The notes: generated from the sequence alone by a model not told the origin. A stretch of DNA of 64,000 bases from Streptomyces sp. NBC_01465 (GCF_036227325.1 NZ_CP109467.1:1364001-1428000); one strand, 5' to 3'; shown: positions 50,726-59,466, counted from the first letter of the stretch. Program-made: numbers and translations.

Positions 50726-52513
50726 GTGACGCTACGCATCGAGGACTACGCCCTGATCGGTGATCTGCAGACCGCGGCCCTGGTCGGCAGGAACGGCTCG
50801 ATCGACTGGCTGTGCCTGCCCCGCTTCGACTCGGCCGCCTGTTTCGCAGCCCTGCTCGGGACCGAGGACAACGGCCACTGGCGGATCGCCCCCGCCGACG
50901 CGACCGCCTGCACCTCCCGCCGCTACATCGGCGACTCCCTCGTCCTGGAGTCGCTCTGGGAGACCAGGACGGGCACGGTCAGGGTCCTCGACTTCATGCC
51001 GCAGCGCGACCAGGCGCCCGACGTCGTGCGCATCGTGGAGGGCGTGAGCGGCGAGGTCGCCATGAGCAGCACCCTGCGCCTGCGCTTCGACTACGGCTCG
51101 GTGGTGCCCTGGGTGCGCCGCTCCGACGGCCACCGGGTGGCGGTCGCGGGCCCCGACTCCGTATGGCTGCGCAGCGTCCCGGAGGTCAAGACGTGGGGGC
51201 AGCAGTACGCGACCCGGTCGTCCTTCACCGTCGCCGCGGGCGAGCGGGTGGCGTTCGTGCTGACCTGGCACCCCTCGCACGAGCCTCGGCCCAAGCTGAT
51301 CGATGCGTACGAGGCCCTCGACCAGTCCCTGGAGGACTGGCGGGAGTGGTCGGCCACGTGCCGTTACGAGGGCCCGTACCGCGAGGCCGTCGTCCGCTCC
51401 CTGATCACCCTCAAGGCGCTCACGTACCGACCGACCGGCGGGATCGTCGCCGCGCCGACCACGTCCCTCCCCGAGGAGATCGGCGGTGTCCGCAACTGGG
51501 ACTACCGCTTCTGCTGGCTGCGCGACTCCACCCTCACGCTGGGCGCGCTCCTGGCCTGCGGCTACCAGGACGAGGCGGCGGCCTGGCGCGACTGGCTGCT
51601 GCGGGCGGTCGCGGGCAATCCGGCGGACCTGCAGATCATGTACGGGCTCTCGGGCGAGCGGCGCCTGCCGGAGACGGAACTCGGCTGGCTGCGCGGCTAC
51701 GAGTCCTCCGCCCCGGTCCGCAGCGGCAACGGGGCCGTCGACCAGCTGCAGCTCGACGTCTACGGCGAAGTCATCGACTCCCTTTATCTGGCGCGCAGTT
51801 CGGGCCTCCAGTCCAACGCGCACGCCTGGTCGCTGCAGCTGAGCGTGCTCGGCTTCCTGGAGTCGCGCTGGCGCGAGCCGGACGAGGGCCTGTGGGAAGT
51901 ACGCGGCCCGCGCCGCCACTTCGTCCACTCCAAGGTGATGGCCTGGGTCGCCGCGGACCGTGCCGTACGCACCCTCGAAGCCGACCCCAAGCTGCGCGGC
52001 GACGCGGAGCGCTGGCGTCGGATGCGCGACGAGGTGCACCGAGAGGTCTGCGAGAAGGGGTACGACCCGGAACGCAACACTTTCACCCAGTCCTACGGCT
52101 CGACCGAGCTGGACGCCGCGACGCTCCTCATCCCCCAGGTCGGCTTCCTCCCGCCGGACGACCCCCGGGTGATCGGCACGGTCGACGCGGTACGGGACGA
52201 ACTCGGCCACGGCGGCCTGGTGCGCCGCTACAGCGCGGCGGCCGGACCCGCGGTGGACGGGCTGCCGGGCGACGAAGGGACCTTCCTGGTCTGCTCGTTC
52301 TGGCTGGCGGACGCGCTGCGGCTGACGGGGCGGGTCAAGGAGGCCAGGGAACTCTTCGAGCAGCTCCTCGCCCTGCGCAACGACGTGGGCCTGCTGGCGG
52401 AGGAGTACGACCCGGTGGCCGGCCGCCAGCTCGGCAACTTCCCGCAGGCGTTCAGCCATATCGGCCTGGTCAACACGGCGCTCGCACTGGCCGGTGACGA
52501 GGAGGCAGGATAG
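50726..52513 (+). CDS. GH15 family glycoside hydrolase (glucoamylase/trehalase type)
   Basis: A 595-aa protein. N-terminal beta-domain: IEDYALIGDLQTAALVGRNG, SIDWLCLPRFDSAACFAALL. Catalytic (alpha/alpha)6 barrel with EEIGGVRNWDYRFCWLRDS (acid), LPGDEGTFLVCSFWLADAL (base region). In actinobacteria such proteins have been shown to be trehalases. No signal peptide, so it acts in the cytoplasm, possibly on storage trehalose. The SDR follows, 4 nt after the stop. Confidence 0.94.
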   Translation: MTLRIEDYALIGDLQTAALVGRNGSIDWLCLPRFDSAACFAALLGTEDNGHWRIAPADATACTSRRYIGDSLVLESLWETRTGTVRVLDFMPQRDQAPDVVRIVEGVSGEVAMSSTLRLRFDYGSVVPWVRRSDGHRVAVAGPDSVWLRSVPEVKTWGQQYATRSSFTVAAGERVAFVLTWHPSHEPRPKLIDAYEALDQSLEDWREWSATCRYEGPYREAVVRSLITLKALTYRPTGGIVAAPTTSLPEEIGGVRNWDYRFCWLRDSTLTLGALLACGYQDEAAAWRDWLLRAVAGNPADLQIMYGLSGERRLPETELGWLRGYESSAPVRSGNGAVDQLQLDVYGEVIDSLYLARSSGLQSNAHAWSLQLSVLGFLESRWREPDEGLWEVRGPRRHFVHSKVMAWVAADRAVRTLEADPKLRGDAERWRRMRDEVHREVCEKGYDPERNTFTQSYGSTELDAATLLIPQVGFLPPDDPRVIGTVDAVRDELGHGGLVRRYSAAAGPAVDGLPGDEGTFLVCSFWLADALRLTGRVKEARELFEQLLALRNDVGLLAEEYDPVAGRQLGNFPQAFSHIGLVNTALALAGDEEAG

Positions 52514-52517
52514 GTCC

Positions 52518-53273
52518 ATGGATCTTGGACTGAAGGACCGCGTCTACATCGTCACCGGAGCGACCCGGGGCCTGGGTTTCGCCTCGGCGCGTGAGCTCGC
52601 CGCGGACGGCGCGAAGGTGATCATCACCGGTCGCGACGAGAAGAAGGCGGCGGACGCCGCCGCCGAACTCGGCCCGAACGCACTGGGCGTGGCCGCCGAC
52701 AACGCCGACCCGGCCGTGGCCGCGCGCCTGATCGCCCTCGCCCGCGAGCGCTTCGGCCGCTTCGACGGCATCCTCATCAGCGTCGGCGGCCCGGCGGCCG
52801 GATCGGCGGCGGACAACACGGACGAGCAGTGGCAGACGGCGTTCGAGTCGGTGTTCCTCGGCGCGGTACGTCTCGCCCGCACGGCCGCGGCGGAACTCTC
52901 CGACGGCGGCGTGATCGGCTTCGTACTCTCGGGCTCGGTGCACGAGCCGATCACCGGACTGACGATCTCCAACGGCCTGCGCCCGGGCCTGGCCGGCTTC
53001 GCCAAGTCCCTGGCGAACGAGCTGGGCCCGCGCGGCATCCGCGTGATCGGCCTGCTGCCGGCCCGCATCGACACGGACCGGGTACGGGAACTGGACGCGC
53101 TGGGCGGCGACGCGGACGCGGCGCGCGCCGCGAACGAGTCCCGCATCCCGCTGCGCCGCTACGGCCGCCCGGAGGAGTTCGGCAGGACGGCGGCGTTCCT
53201 GCTGTCGCCGGCGGCGTCCTACCTGACGGGCCTGATGCTCCCGGTAGACGGCGGCTCACGCCACGGCTTCTGA
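52518..53273 (+). CDS. SDR-like protein lacking the standard Tyr-x3-Lys
   Basis: A 251-aa Rossmann protein. TGATRGLGFASARELAADGA is classical, but the catalytic region reads SGSVHEPITGLTISNGLRPG followed by LAGFAKSLANELG. The Tyr-x3-Lys is absent: the expected Tyr position holds Ser/Asn, although a Lys is nearby (AKSL). C-terminus LPARIDTDRV and MLPVDGG are typical. Such SDR-like proteins are frequent in actinobacteria and may use another catalytic route or act as scaffolds. Translationally linked to GH15 (stop to start 4 nt). Confidence 0.88.
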   Translation: MDLGLKDRVYIVTGATRGLGFASARELAADGAKVIITGRDEKKAADAAAELGPNALGVAADNADPAVAARLIALARERFGRFDGILISVGGPAAGSAADNTDEQWQTAFESVFLGAVRLARTAAAELSDGGVIGFVLSGSVHEPITGLTISNGLRPGLAGFAKSLANELGPRGIRVIGLLPARIDTDRVRELDALGGDADAARAANESRIPLRRYGRPEEFGRTAAFLLSPAASYLTGLMLPVDGGSRHGF

Positions 53274-53281
53274 GGGGCGGG

Positions 53282-53935
53282 TCAGGCGACGTCCGCCGCC
53301 GTGACCAGCACCACCACCGGCAACTCCCCACCCACCGCCGCCCGTACCGCCCGCGCCACATCCAGCGCCCGGTGCCCGGCGGACACCGCGATCTCGATCC
53401 GTACGTGGTCCGCGGCGCTCTGCACCGGGCGGCCCAGCACACCCGTGAGGTACGCGACCCCCGGGACCGCCTGTGCCGCCTCGGCCGCCGCGCCCGTGGC
53501 CTCCGCCCGCGCCGGTGGCTCCGCGGGAGTCACCGGGGCGGGGGCCGCGTCCAGGAGACCCGCCACCCGCAGATCCGCCGCGGCCACCTCCAGCCCCATC
53601 CCGTCCGCCGCCGCGAGCAACGCGTCACGCAGACGGCCGACCGCCATCGGAAGCACTTCGCCCACCAGCACCTCCACTTCCCCGGAGACCCTCAGCGGCC
53701 CCACCGGCAGCGCGCTCGGCGGTGCCGGGAAGTGCGGGGGCCCGGCCGACTCCGGATCGTCCAGGGCCACTCGGAGCACACCCGTCACCGCCCCCGGCAC
53801 CTCCGCCGCCGCGGCCCGCAGCGCCGCCGCGGCCGCCCGCTCCGTGATCCATGCCCCGTCCGCCGCCCCGCCGAGCGGCAGCAGTCTGCCGAGGCCGAGC
53901 CTGGTCCGTACCGCCTGCGTCCAGCTGTCCGTCAT
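53282..53935 (-). CDS. Asp23-cluster-associated hypothetical protein
   Basis: A 217-aa soluble protein. Ala/Pro/Val-rich; the C-terminal part (VRIEIAVSAGHRALDVARAV) resembles the core of Asp23/Gls24 proteins, suggesting a degenerate copy. Some databases call this family nucleopolyhedrovirus P10-like, which is misleading. It is divergent from the asp23 gene at 54036 and separated by 100 bp. Function unknown. Confidence 0.75.
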   Translation of the reverse strand: MTDSWTQAVRTRLGLGRLLPLGGAADGAWITERAAAAALRAAAAEVPGAVTGVLRVALDDPESAGPPHFPAPPSALPVGPLRVSGEVEVLVGEVLPMAVGRLRDALLAAADGMGLEVAAADLRVAGLLDAAPAPVTPAEPPARAEATGAAAEAAQAVPGVAYLTGVLGRPVQSAADHVRIEIAVSAGHRALDVARAVRAAVGGELPVVVLVTAADVA

Positions 53936-54035
53936 TGCTCCAGCCTGCCGCATCTGCGGCGCGGGACCGGGCAAGCGCACTTAATGTGGGCAGCGGAGTC
54001 CACTACCGCTCGGAATCGGAAAGGGACGGACGGCG

Positions 54036-54503
54036 ATGAGCGACACCGCAGTGCAGAAGGAGCCCGTGGGCGAAGAGCCCAAGAAGACCCCGGTGACCAA
54101 GAGGGGCGGCGGAGACCCCGCCTCCCGCGGCCGCACCACCATCGCGGACGGCGTGGTCGAGAAGATCGCCGGTCTCGCGGCCCGTGACGTCGTGGGCGTC
54201 CACGCCATGGGCAGCGGCATCTCCCGTACGTTCGGAGCGGTGCGCGACCGTGTGCCCGGCGGCGGCAAGTCCGTCTCGCGCGGCGTGAAGGCCGAGGTGG
54301 GCGAGGTCCAGACCGCGCTCGACCTGGAGATCGTCGTCGAGTACGGCGTCTCGATCGCCGACACCGCACGCGACGTGCGCGAGAACGTCATCGCGGCGGT
54401 CGAGCGTATGACGGGCCTCGAAGTCGTCGAGGTCAACATCGCGGTCAGCGACGTGAAGCTGCCCGACGAAGAGGACGAAGAGCCCGAACCCCGTCTGCAG
54501 TAA
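54036..54503 (+). CDS. Asp23/Gls24 family envelope stress protein (1)
   Basis: A 155-aa protein. Asp23 domain: RTTIADGVVEKIAGLAARDV ... GVHAMGSGISRTFGAVRDRV, and LEIVVEYGVSIADTARDVRE. Acidic C-terminus (DEEDEEPEPRLQ). Asp23 proteins in Firmicutes coat the membrane near an AmaP anchor and take part in envelope stress. Here an AmaP-like gene lies at the end of the cluster, supporting a membrane-associated role. Confidence 0.93.
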   Translation: MSDTAVQKEPVGEEPKKTPVTKRGGGDPASRGRTTIADGVVEKIAGLAARDVVGVHAMGSGISRTFGAVRDRVPGGGKSVSRGVKAEVGEVQTALDLEIVVEYGVSIADTARDVRENVIAAVERMTGLEVVEVNIAVSDVKLPDEEDEEPEPRLQ

Positions 54504-54524
54504 CGGCCAGTAGAGGAGCGCACG

Positions 54525-54722
54525 ATGAGTATGGCTGTGGTCGGCCTGATGGCCGGCATGGCACTCGGCTTCGCCGGGTACTTCGGCGGCTTCGGGGCAT
54601 TCCTGCTCGTGGCCGCACTCGGTGCGATCGGCTTCGTGGCGGGCAAGTTCCTCGACGGCGACCTCGAAGCCGGCGACTTCTTCCGCAACCGCGACGGCCG
54701 CGACAGCGACCGGCGGCGATGA
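54525..54722 (+). CDS. small membrane protein of the Asp23 cluster (DUF2273-like)
   Basis: A 65-aa protein. Two Gly/Ala-rich hydrophobic helices (AVVGLMAGMALGFAGYFGG, AFLLVAALGAIGFVAGKFLD) followed by a charged tail DGRDSDRRR. Small DUF2273-type proteins accompany asp23/amaP in Gram-positives. It overlaps the following asp23 paralogue by 4 bp (ATGA). Confidence 0.88.
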   Translation: MSMAVVGLMAGMALGFAGYFGGFGAFLLVAALGAIGFVAGKFLDGDLEAGDFFRNRDGRDSDRRR

Positions 54723-55066
54723 CCGGCTCCGTGGAGCCCGCGGACCGCGGAGCGACCCGGATCGCCGACCGGGTCGTCTCGAAGATCGCCGCCCAGGCGG
54801 CGCGTGAGGCGCTCGGCGGTGCGGTGCCTGCCGCCGGCGCACCACCTCATGCCACCGTGACGGTGCAGGACGACCGTGCGCGGGTACGCGTCAGTCTGGA
54901 GCTCGGTTATCCGTCGGACATCGGCGGCCAGTGCGGCGCGGTGCGCCGTCAAGTCGCCCTGCGCGTCAAGGCGTTGGCGGGCATGGAAGTGCCCGAAGTG
55001 ACGGTGGAGGTCGAGCGGCTGCACTCCGCGCAGACACGCGGGGCGGACCTGGGGAGGATCCGATGA
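54719..55066 (+). CDS. Asp23 family protein (2)
   Basis: A 115-aa Asp23-like protein without a membrane anchor: RGATRIADRVVSKIAAQAAR, VRVSLELGYPSDIGG, and MEVPEVTVEVERLH. Start overlaps the preceding gene and its stop overlaps the next (ATGA at 55063), so the four downstream genes are translationally linked. Confidence 0.9.
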   Translation: MTGSVEPADRGATRIADRVVSKIAAQAAREALGGAVPAAGAPPHATVTVQDDRARVRVSLELGYPSDIGGQCGAVRRQVALRVKALAGMEVPEVTVEVERLHSAQTRGADLGRIR

Positions 55067-55749
55067 GCGAGTACGAACCTGCGCCCGGCGAGGCCGGCAC
55101 GCAGCGGCTGCCGGTCATCGAGCGGACGCCGGAGACGGCCGGTTCGCCGGGCCTCGACCAGTCCGCCTCTTCGGCGGCGTACGGACCGGTGGGCCCCGGA
55201 GGCGTCAAGGCCCACCGCTTCTGGTCCCCGCGCCGCACCCCCGCCCTGCTGCTCGCCCTCGTGGTGATCGGCGCCGCGGGGGTGCTGCTGTACGACATCT
55301 CCGCGGTCCGGGCGGGACGCCCGGCGATGCACTGGCGCAAGACGGCCGTCGACGATCTGGCGACCCGGCCGCTGGACGACACCTGGGTCCTGGTCGGTGC
55401 GGGCGTCGCGGCCGCGCTGGGACTGTGGCTGATCCTCCTGGCGGCGACGCCGGGACTCCGCTCAGTGCTGCCGATGCGGCGCACCACGGAGGCCGTGAGG
55501 GCCGGACTCGACCGGGAGGCGGCGGCGCTGGTACTGCGCGACCGGGCGATGGAGGTCGCCGGGGTGCAGTCGGTCCGTATCAACCTGAAGCGGTCGAAGG
55601 TCTCGGTGCGCGCGGTGTCGCACTTCCGTGAACTCGACGACGTACGGGCCGACTTGGACACCGCGCTGGGCGCGGGCATCACGGATCTGGGTCTCGCGAA
55701 ACCGCCGGGGCTCTCCGTGCACGTCAATCGGCCGGCCAAGAAGAAGTAG
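55063..55749 (+). CDS. DUF6286-type membrane protein of the Asp23 cluster
   Basis: A 228-aa protein with a soluble N-terminus (about 60 residues) and two membrane helices (TPALLLALVVIGAAGVLLYD; TWVLVGAGVAAALGLWLILL). The C-terminal domain (VAGVQSVRINLKRSKVSVRA) resembles Asp23-like or AmaP-like soluble parts. It is inserted between an asp23 paralogue and amaP. Function unknown. Confidence 0.88.
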   Translation: MSEYEPAPGEAGTQRLPVIERTPETAGSPGLDQSASSAAYGPVGPGGVKAHRFWSPRRTPALLLALVVIGAAGVLLYDISAVRAGRPAMHWRKTAVDDLATRPLDDTWVLVGAGVAAALGLWLILLAATPGLRSVLPMRRTTEAVRAGLDREAAALVLRDRAMEVAGVQSVRINLKRSKVSVRAVSHFRELDDVRADLDTALGAGITDLGLAKPPGLSVHVNRPAKKK

Positions 55750-55762
55750 GGGTGAGGACGCG

Positions 55763-56341
55763 ATGCTGAAGTCGGTCAACCGGGTGCTGCTCGGTCTCGC
55801 GGGACTTGTCCTGCTCGTCGTCGGCGGCGCGGTCCTGGCGACCGGTCTCAGCTGGTCGGTGCCGTCGTGGTGGCCGTGGGACGGGCGTCACGACGTTCTG
55901 CTGAGCACGGCGGACCGGACCAGGTGGCGCGACGAGGGCTGGTGGTGGCCTGCGGTCATCGCGGCGCTCGCGGTCGTCGTCCTGCTGGCGCTGTGGTGGC
56001 TTCTGGCCCAGTTGCGGCGCTCGCGGCTCTCCGAGGTCCTGGTGAACAGCGGGGACGGCGACGGGGCGCGGCTGCGCGGTCGCGCGCTGGAGGGGGTGCT
56101 GGCGAGCGAGGCGGAGGCGCTGCCCGGAGTGGACCGTGCGAGCGTCACGCTGACGGGGCGCCGTACGGCCCCCGAGGCCCGCATCGGCCTCCTCCTCGAA
56201 GCCCACGCCCAGCCCGCCGCCGCGGTCGCCGACCTCACCGGGGAGGCACTGGAGCACGCCCGCGCGTCGGCGGGTCTGGCGGCGCTCCCCGCCGAGGTCC
56301 GGCTGCGCGCGGTCAAGCACCGCGCGCAACGGGTGTCGTAA
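55763..56341 (+). CDS. amaP: alkaline shock response membrane anchor protein AmaP
   Basis: A 192-aa protein. N-terminal helix (LGLAGLVLLVVGGAVLATG), a second helix (WPAVIAALAVVVLLALWWLL), and a soluble AmaP-type C-terminal domain (ALEGVLASEAEALPGVDRAS, SVTLTGRR..APEARIGLLLEA). AmaP anchors Asp23 to the membrane in staphylococci. It ends the cluster and converges on the enoyl-CoA hydratase with 5 bp between the stops. Confidence 0.9.
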   Translation: MLKSVNRVLLGLAGLVLLVVGGAVLATGLSWSVPSWWPWDGRHDVLLSTADRTRWRDEGWWWPAVIAALAVVVLLALWWLLAQLRRSRLSEVLVNSGDGDGARLRGRALEGVLASEAEALPGVDRASVTLTGRRTAPEARIGLLLEAHAQPAAAVADLTGEALEHARASAGLAALPAEVRLRAVKHRAQRVS

Positions 56342-56346
56342 CGGGG

Positions 56347-57138
56347 TCAGTCGCTCAGTCCGGCCAGATCGCGCAGCCGGCGGCCCTGGGCGGCACGCTC
56401 GGCGGTGCGCTGGTCCTCGTACGTACGGGCCGACGCGCCGCTCAGCAGCGCCTTGGTCTCGATGACGGCGTCACGGGGTGCGGCCAGCAGGGCGCCCGCC
56501 AAGTCCCGTACGGCGCCGTCGAGTTCGTCCGCAGGTACGGAGAGATTGGCGAGGCCGGAGCCCACTGCCTCGTCCGCGCCGACGAAGCGCCCGGTGACAC
56601 AGATCTCGAGCGCACGGGCATACCCCACGAGGCCCACCAGCGGGTGGGTGCCCGTGAGGTCGGGGACGAGACCGAGGCTGGTCTCACGCATGGCGAATTG
56701 CACGTCCTCGGCGACGACCCGCAGGTCACAGGCGAGGGCGAGCTGGAATCCGGCACCGATCGCATGGCCCTGAACGGCAGCGACGGTGATCAGGTCGTTG
56801 CGCCGCCACCAGGTGAACGCCTCCTGGTACTCGGCGATGGTCGCGTCGAGCTCGGCGTCGTCGCCGCGTGCCATGTCGAGGAAGGAAGGCTCACCGTCGA
56901 AACCCTCAGGCGTGAATGCCTGACGGTCCAGGCCGGCGGAGAAGGACTTGCCTTCGCCGCGCAGCACCACGACGCGCACACTGCCCGGAAGTGACCGCCC
57001 GGCTTCCGTCAACGCCCGCCACAGAGCGGGAGACTGAGCGTTGCGCTTCTCCGGGTTGGTCAGTGTCACCGTGGCAATCGCGTCCTCGACGGTGAGCCGT
57101 ACGCCGTCCTTGTCGAGCACGTTGTCGGGCGAGGTCAT
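56347..57138 (-). CDS. enoyl-CoA hydratase/isomerase family protein
   Basis: A 263-aa crotonase. Oxyanion-hole residues in GKSFSAGLD and GHAIGAGFQLALACDLRVV, and ETSLGLVPDLTGTHPLVGLV in the active-site region. Crotonases hydrate or isomerise acyl-CoA double bonds in beta-oxidation or other acyl-CoA paths. No other beta-oxidation gene is nearby. A terminator hairpin follows the HTH gene just upstream. Confidence 0.92.
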   Translation of the reverse strand: MTSPDNVLDKDGVRLTVEDAIATVTLTNPEKRNAQSPALWRALTEAGRSLPGSVRVVVLRGEGKSFSAGLDRQAFTPEGFDGEPSFLDMARGDDAELDATIAEYQEAFTWWRRNDLITVAAVQGHAIGAGFQLALACDLRVVAEDVQFAMRETSLGLVPDLTGTHPLVGLVGYARALEICVTGRFVGADEAVGSGLANLSVPADELDGAVRDLAGALLAAPRDAVIETKALLSGASARTYEDQRTAERAAQGRRLRDLAGLSD

Positions 57139-57187
57139 GGAACGCCTCCGGTTCGGATGCAGACAGTGTTAAGTGACTGCACAGTAA

Positions 57188-57219
57188 CCACCCGGTCAAC
57201 CTCACGATCGACCGGGTGG
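57188..57219. terminator. terminator hairpin of the small HTH gene
   Basis: CCACCCGGTC (57188-57197) pairs with GACCGGGTGG (57210-57219), 40 nt past the HTH gene stop on the minus strand. Confidence 0.7.
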
Positions 57220-57258
57220 GCACCGCCGAAACCGGAGAGCCCAGGACGAATGCCCGGC

Positions 57259-57480
57259 TCAGGCCGAGGCAGCCTTCTTGCCTCGGGTCGCTCCGCCGCG
57301 GCCTCGCAGCGTCACGCCGGATTCACTGAGCATCCGGTGGACGAATCCATAGGAGCGGCCGGTCGATTCGGCCAACGCCCGGATACTCGCACCGGAGTCG
57401 TACTGCTTCTTCAGGTCTGCCGCGAGCTTGTCGCGCGCGGCGCCGGTTACCCGGCTGCCCTTCTTCAGAGTCTCGGCCAC
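57259..57480 (-). CDS. small helix-turn-helix DNA-binding protein
   Basis: A 73-aa protein. After MAETLKKGSRVTGAARDKLA comes a resolvase-like HTH: KQYDSGASIRALAESTGRSY and GFVHRMLSESGVTLRGRGG, then a basic tail (TRGKKAASA). Common and well conserved in Streptomyces; function not firmly established. Start at GTG 57480 with AGGAGG 6 nt upstream. It has an inverted repeat (57514-57534) just upstream of the start that may be its own site. Confidence 0.88.
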   Translation of the reverse strand: MAETLKKGSRVTGAARDKLAADLKKQYDSGASIRALAESTGRSYGFVHRMLSESGVTLRGRGGATRGKKAASA

Positions 57481-57780
57481 CCGTGCCTCCTCAGCGGAAG
57501 TGCGCTCTGGACTCTCATGATCACCCCTCATGAGCTTCCTGGCCACCCATTCGGCAAGGTCCGTACGACAACATTTTCCGGACCCGGGCGTGACAGCACG
57601 GCCGGAATTCAAGGTTCCGCGCACGTCCGCGAAAGAATCACCAGGTCAGCGCCGTACGCACGCAATGCATGGTCAGGGCAGCAATTCCGCGTCCGCCACG
57701 CCGTGGTACGAGAGAGACTCACCCAGATGAAGGATCACCAGTAAGCCGAATGATCCATCCGAAGTGGATCAGGCGGTGGA
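57481..57780. other. 300-bp intergenic region between the HTH gene and the ABC-F gene
   Basis: No convincing gene on either strand. It contains CTCATGA/TCATGAG (57514-57534), candidate operator of the HTH gene; and TGATCCA/TGGATCA (57751-57771), a weak hairpin just beyond the ABC-F stop that may be its terminator. The rest is mixed-composition sequence with no clear promoter. Confidence 0.5.
57514..57534. promoter_or_regulatory. inverted repeat CTCATGA-7-TCATGAG upstream of the HTH gene
   Basis: Perfect 7-bp arms 34 bp before the HTH gene's start; candidate autoregulatory site. Confidence 0.4.
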
Positions 57781-59379
57781 TCAGGCGAGTGCGACCAGAT
57801 CCCGGTAGTCGGGGCCCCACAGGTCCTCGACGCCGTCGGGGAGCAGGATGATCCGCTCCGGCTCGAGCGCCTCGACCGCGCCCTCGTCGTGGGTGACGAG
57901 GATGACGGCGCCCTTGTACGTACGCAGCGCGCCCAGGATCTCTTCCCGGCTGGCCGGGTCGAGGTTGTTGGTGGGCTCGTCGAGGAGCAGGACGTTGGCC
58001 GAGGAGACGACCAGGGTCGCCAGGGCGAGACGGGTCTTCTCGCCGCCGGACAGGACCCCTGCCGGCTTGTCGACGTCGTCGCCGGAGAAGAGGAAGGAGC
58101 CGAGGGTCTTGCGGACCTCGACGAGGTCGAGGTCGGGCGCCGAGGAGCGCATGTTCTCCAGGACGGTGCGCTCGGGGTCCAGCGTCTCGTGCTCCTGGGC
58201 GTAGTAGCCCATCTTCAGGCCGTGGCCCTCGATGACCGTCCCGGTGTCGGGCTTCTCCGCCTTGGCGAGGAGCCGCAGGAGCGTGGTCTTGCCGGCGCCG
58301 TTGAGGCCGAGGATGACGACGCGCGAGCCCTTGTCGATCGCCAGGTCGACGTCGGTGAAGATCTCCAGGGAGCCGTACGACTTCGACAGGCCCTCCGCCA
58401 TCAGCGGGGTCTTGCCGCAGGGCGCGGGCTCGGGGAAGCGGAGCTTGGCGACCTTGTCGGAGACGCGGACGGCCTCCAGGCCCGAGAGCAGGCGCTCGGC
58501 GCGCTTGGCCATGTTCTGCGCGGCGACCGTCTTGGTGGCCTTGGCGCGCATCTTGTCGGCCTGCGAGTTGAGCGCTGCGGCCTTCTTCTCGGCGTTCTGG
58601 CGCTCGCGCTTGCGGCGCTTCTCGTCGGCCTCGCGCTGCTGCTGGTAGAGCTTCCAGCCCATGTTGTAGACGTCGATCTGGGCGCGGTTGGCGTCCAGGT
58701 AGAAGACCTTGTTGACGACCGTCTCGACCAGGTCCACATCGTGGGAGATCACGATGAAGCCGCCGCGGTAGGTCTTCAGATAGTCGCGCAGCCAGACGAT
58801 GGAGTCGGCGTCGAGGTGGTTCGTGGGCTCGTCGAGGAGCAGGGTGTCGGCGTCGGAGAAGAGGATCCGGGCCAGCTCGACGCGGCGGCGCTGACCGCCG
58901 GAGAGCGTGTGGAGGGGCTGGCCGAGCACGCGGTCGGGCAGGCCCAGGGCCGCGGCGATGGTGGCGGCCTCGGCCTCGGCGGCGTAACCGCCCTTGGTGA
59001 GGAACTCCGTCTCCAGGCGCTCGTACTTCTTCATCGCCTTCTCGCGCGTGGCGCCCTGTCCGGTGGACATGCGCTCCTCGTTCTCGCGCATCTTGCGCAG
59101 GACGGAGTCGAGCTCACGGGCGGAGAGGATGCGGTCGCGGGCCAGGACGTCGAGGTCGCCGGTGCGCGGGTCCTGCGGGAGGTAGCCGACCTCGCCGGAG
59201 CGCGTGATGGTGCCGCCCGCGGGGGTGCCCTCGCCGGCGAGGCACTTGGTGAGGGTCGTCTTGCCCGCTCCGTTGCGGCCGACGAGGCCGATGCGGTCGC
59301 CCTTGGCGACGCGGAAGGAGGCGTTCTCGATGAGGATGCGGGCGCCGGCGCGCAGCTCGATGCCGGAAGCGGTGATCAC
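57781..59379 (-). CDS. ABC-F family ATP-binding protein
   Basis: A 532-aa soluble ABC-F protein with two ATPase domains: Walker A GRNGAGKTT (about 36) and GLNGAGKTT (about 350), signatures LSGGQRRRVELARILF and LSGGEKTRLALATLVV, Walker B LLLDEPTNHLDADS and LLLDEPTNNLDPAS. The charged linker (READEKRRKRERQNAEKKA) is typical of ABC-F translation factors or antibiotic-resistance proteins. No membrane domain. A seven-residue leader ORF in front suggests ribosome-mediated control. Confidence 0.94.
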   Translation of the reverse strand: MITASGIELRAGARILIENASFRVAKGDRIGLVGRNGAGKTTLTKCLAGEGTPAGGTITRSGEVGYLPQDPRTGDLDVLARDRILSARELDSVLRKMRENEERMSTGQGATREKAMKKYERLETEFLTKGGYAAEAEAATIAAALGLPDRVLGQPLHTLSGGQRRRVELARILFSDADTLLLDEPTNHLDADSIVWLRDYLKTYRGGFIVISHDVDLVETVVNKVFYLDANRAQIDVYNMGWKLYQQQREADEKRRKRERQNAEKKAAALNSQADKMRAKATKTVAAQNMAKRAERLLSGLEAVRVSDKVAKLRFPEPAPCGKTPLMAEGLSKSYGSLEIFTDVDLAIDKGSRVVILGLNGAGKTTLLRLLAKAEKPDTGTVIEGHGLKMGYYAQEHETLDPERTVLENMRSSAPDLDLVEVRKTLGSFLFSGDDVDKPAGVLSGGEKTRLALATLVVSSANVLLLDEPTNNLDPASREEILGALRTYKGAVILVTHDEGAVEALEPERIILLPDGVEDLWGPDYRDLVALA

Positions 59380-59442
59380 GGTAAAACTCCAGGGCGGTTT
59401 TGGACGGCGGAAGGGCAGGCGGAGGGGTTCTTTCGACGCCGG

Positions 59443-59466
59443 CTAATGCACAAGGAGAGATGCCAT
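59443..59466 (-). CDS. seven-residue leader ORF MASLLVH before the ABC-F gene
   Basis: ATG GCA TCT CTC CTT GTG CAT TAG on the minus strand, ending 63 nt before the ABC-F start. A -10-like TAGACT (complement of 59473-59478) lies 6 nt before the ATG, so the transcript would start at or next to the ATG and the peptide would be leaderless. The promoter overlaps the 3' end of the upstream secreted protein gene. ABC-F resistance genes are often controlled by short leader peptides that sense ribosome stalling; this fits but is not shown. Confidence 0.55.
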   Translation of the reverse strand: MASLLVH

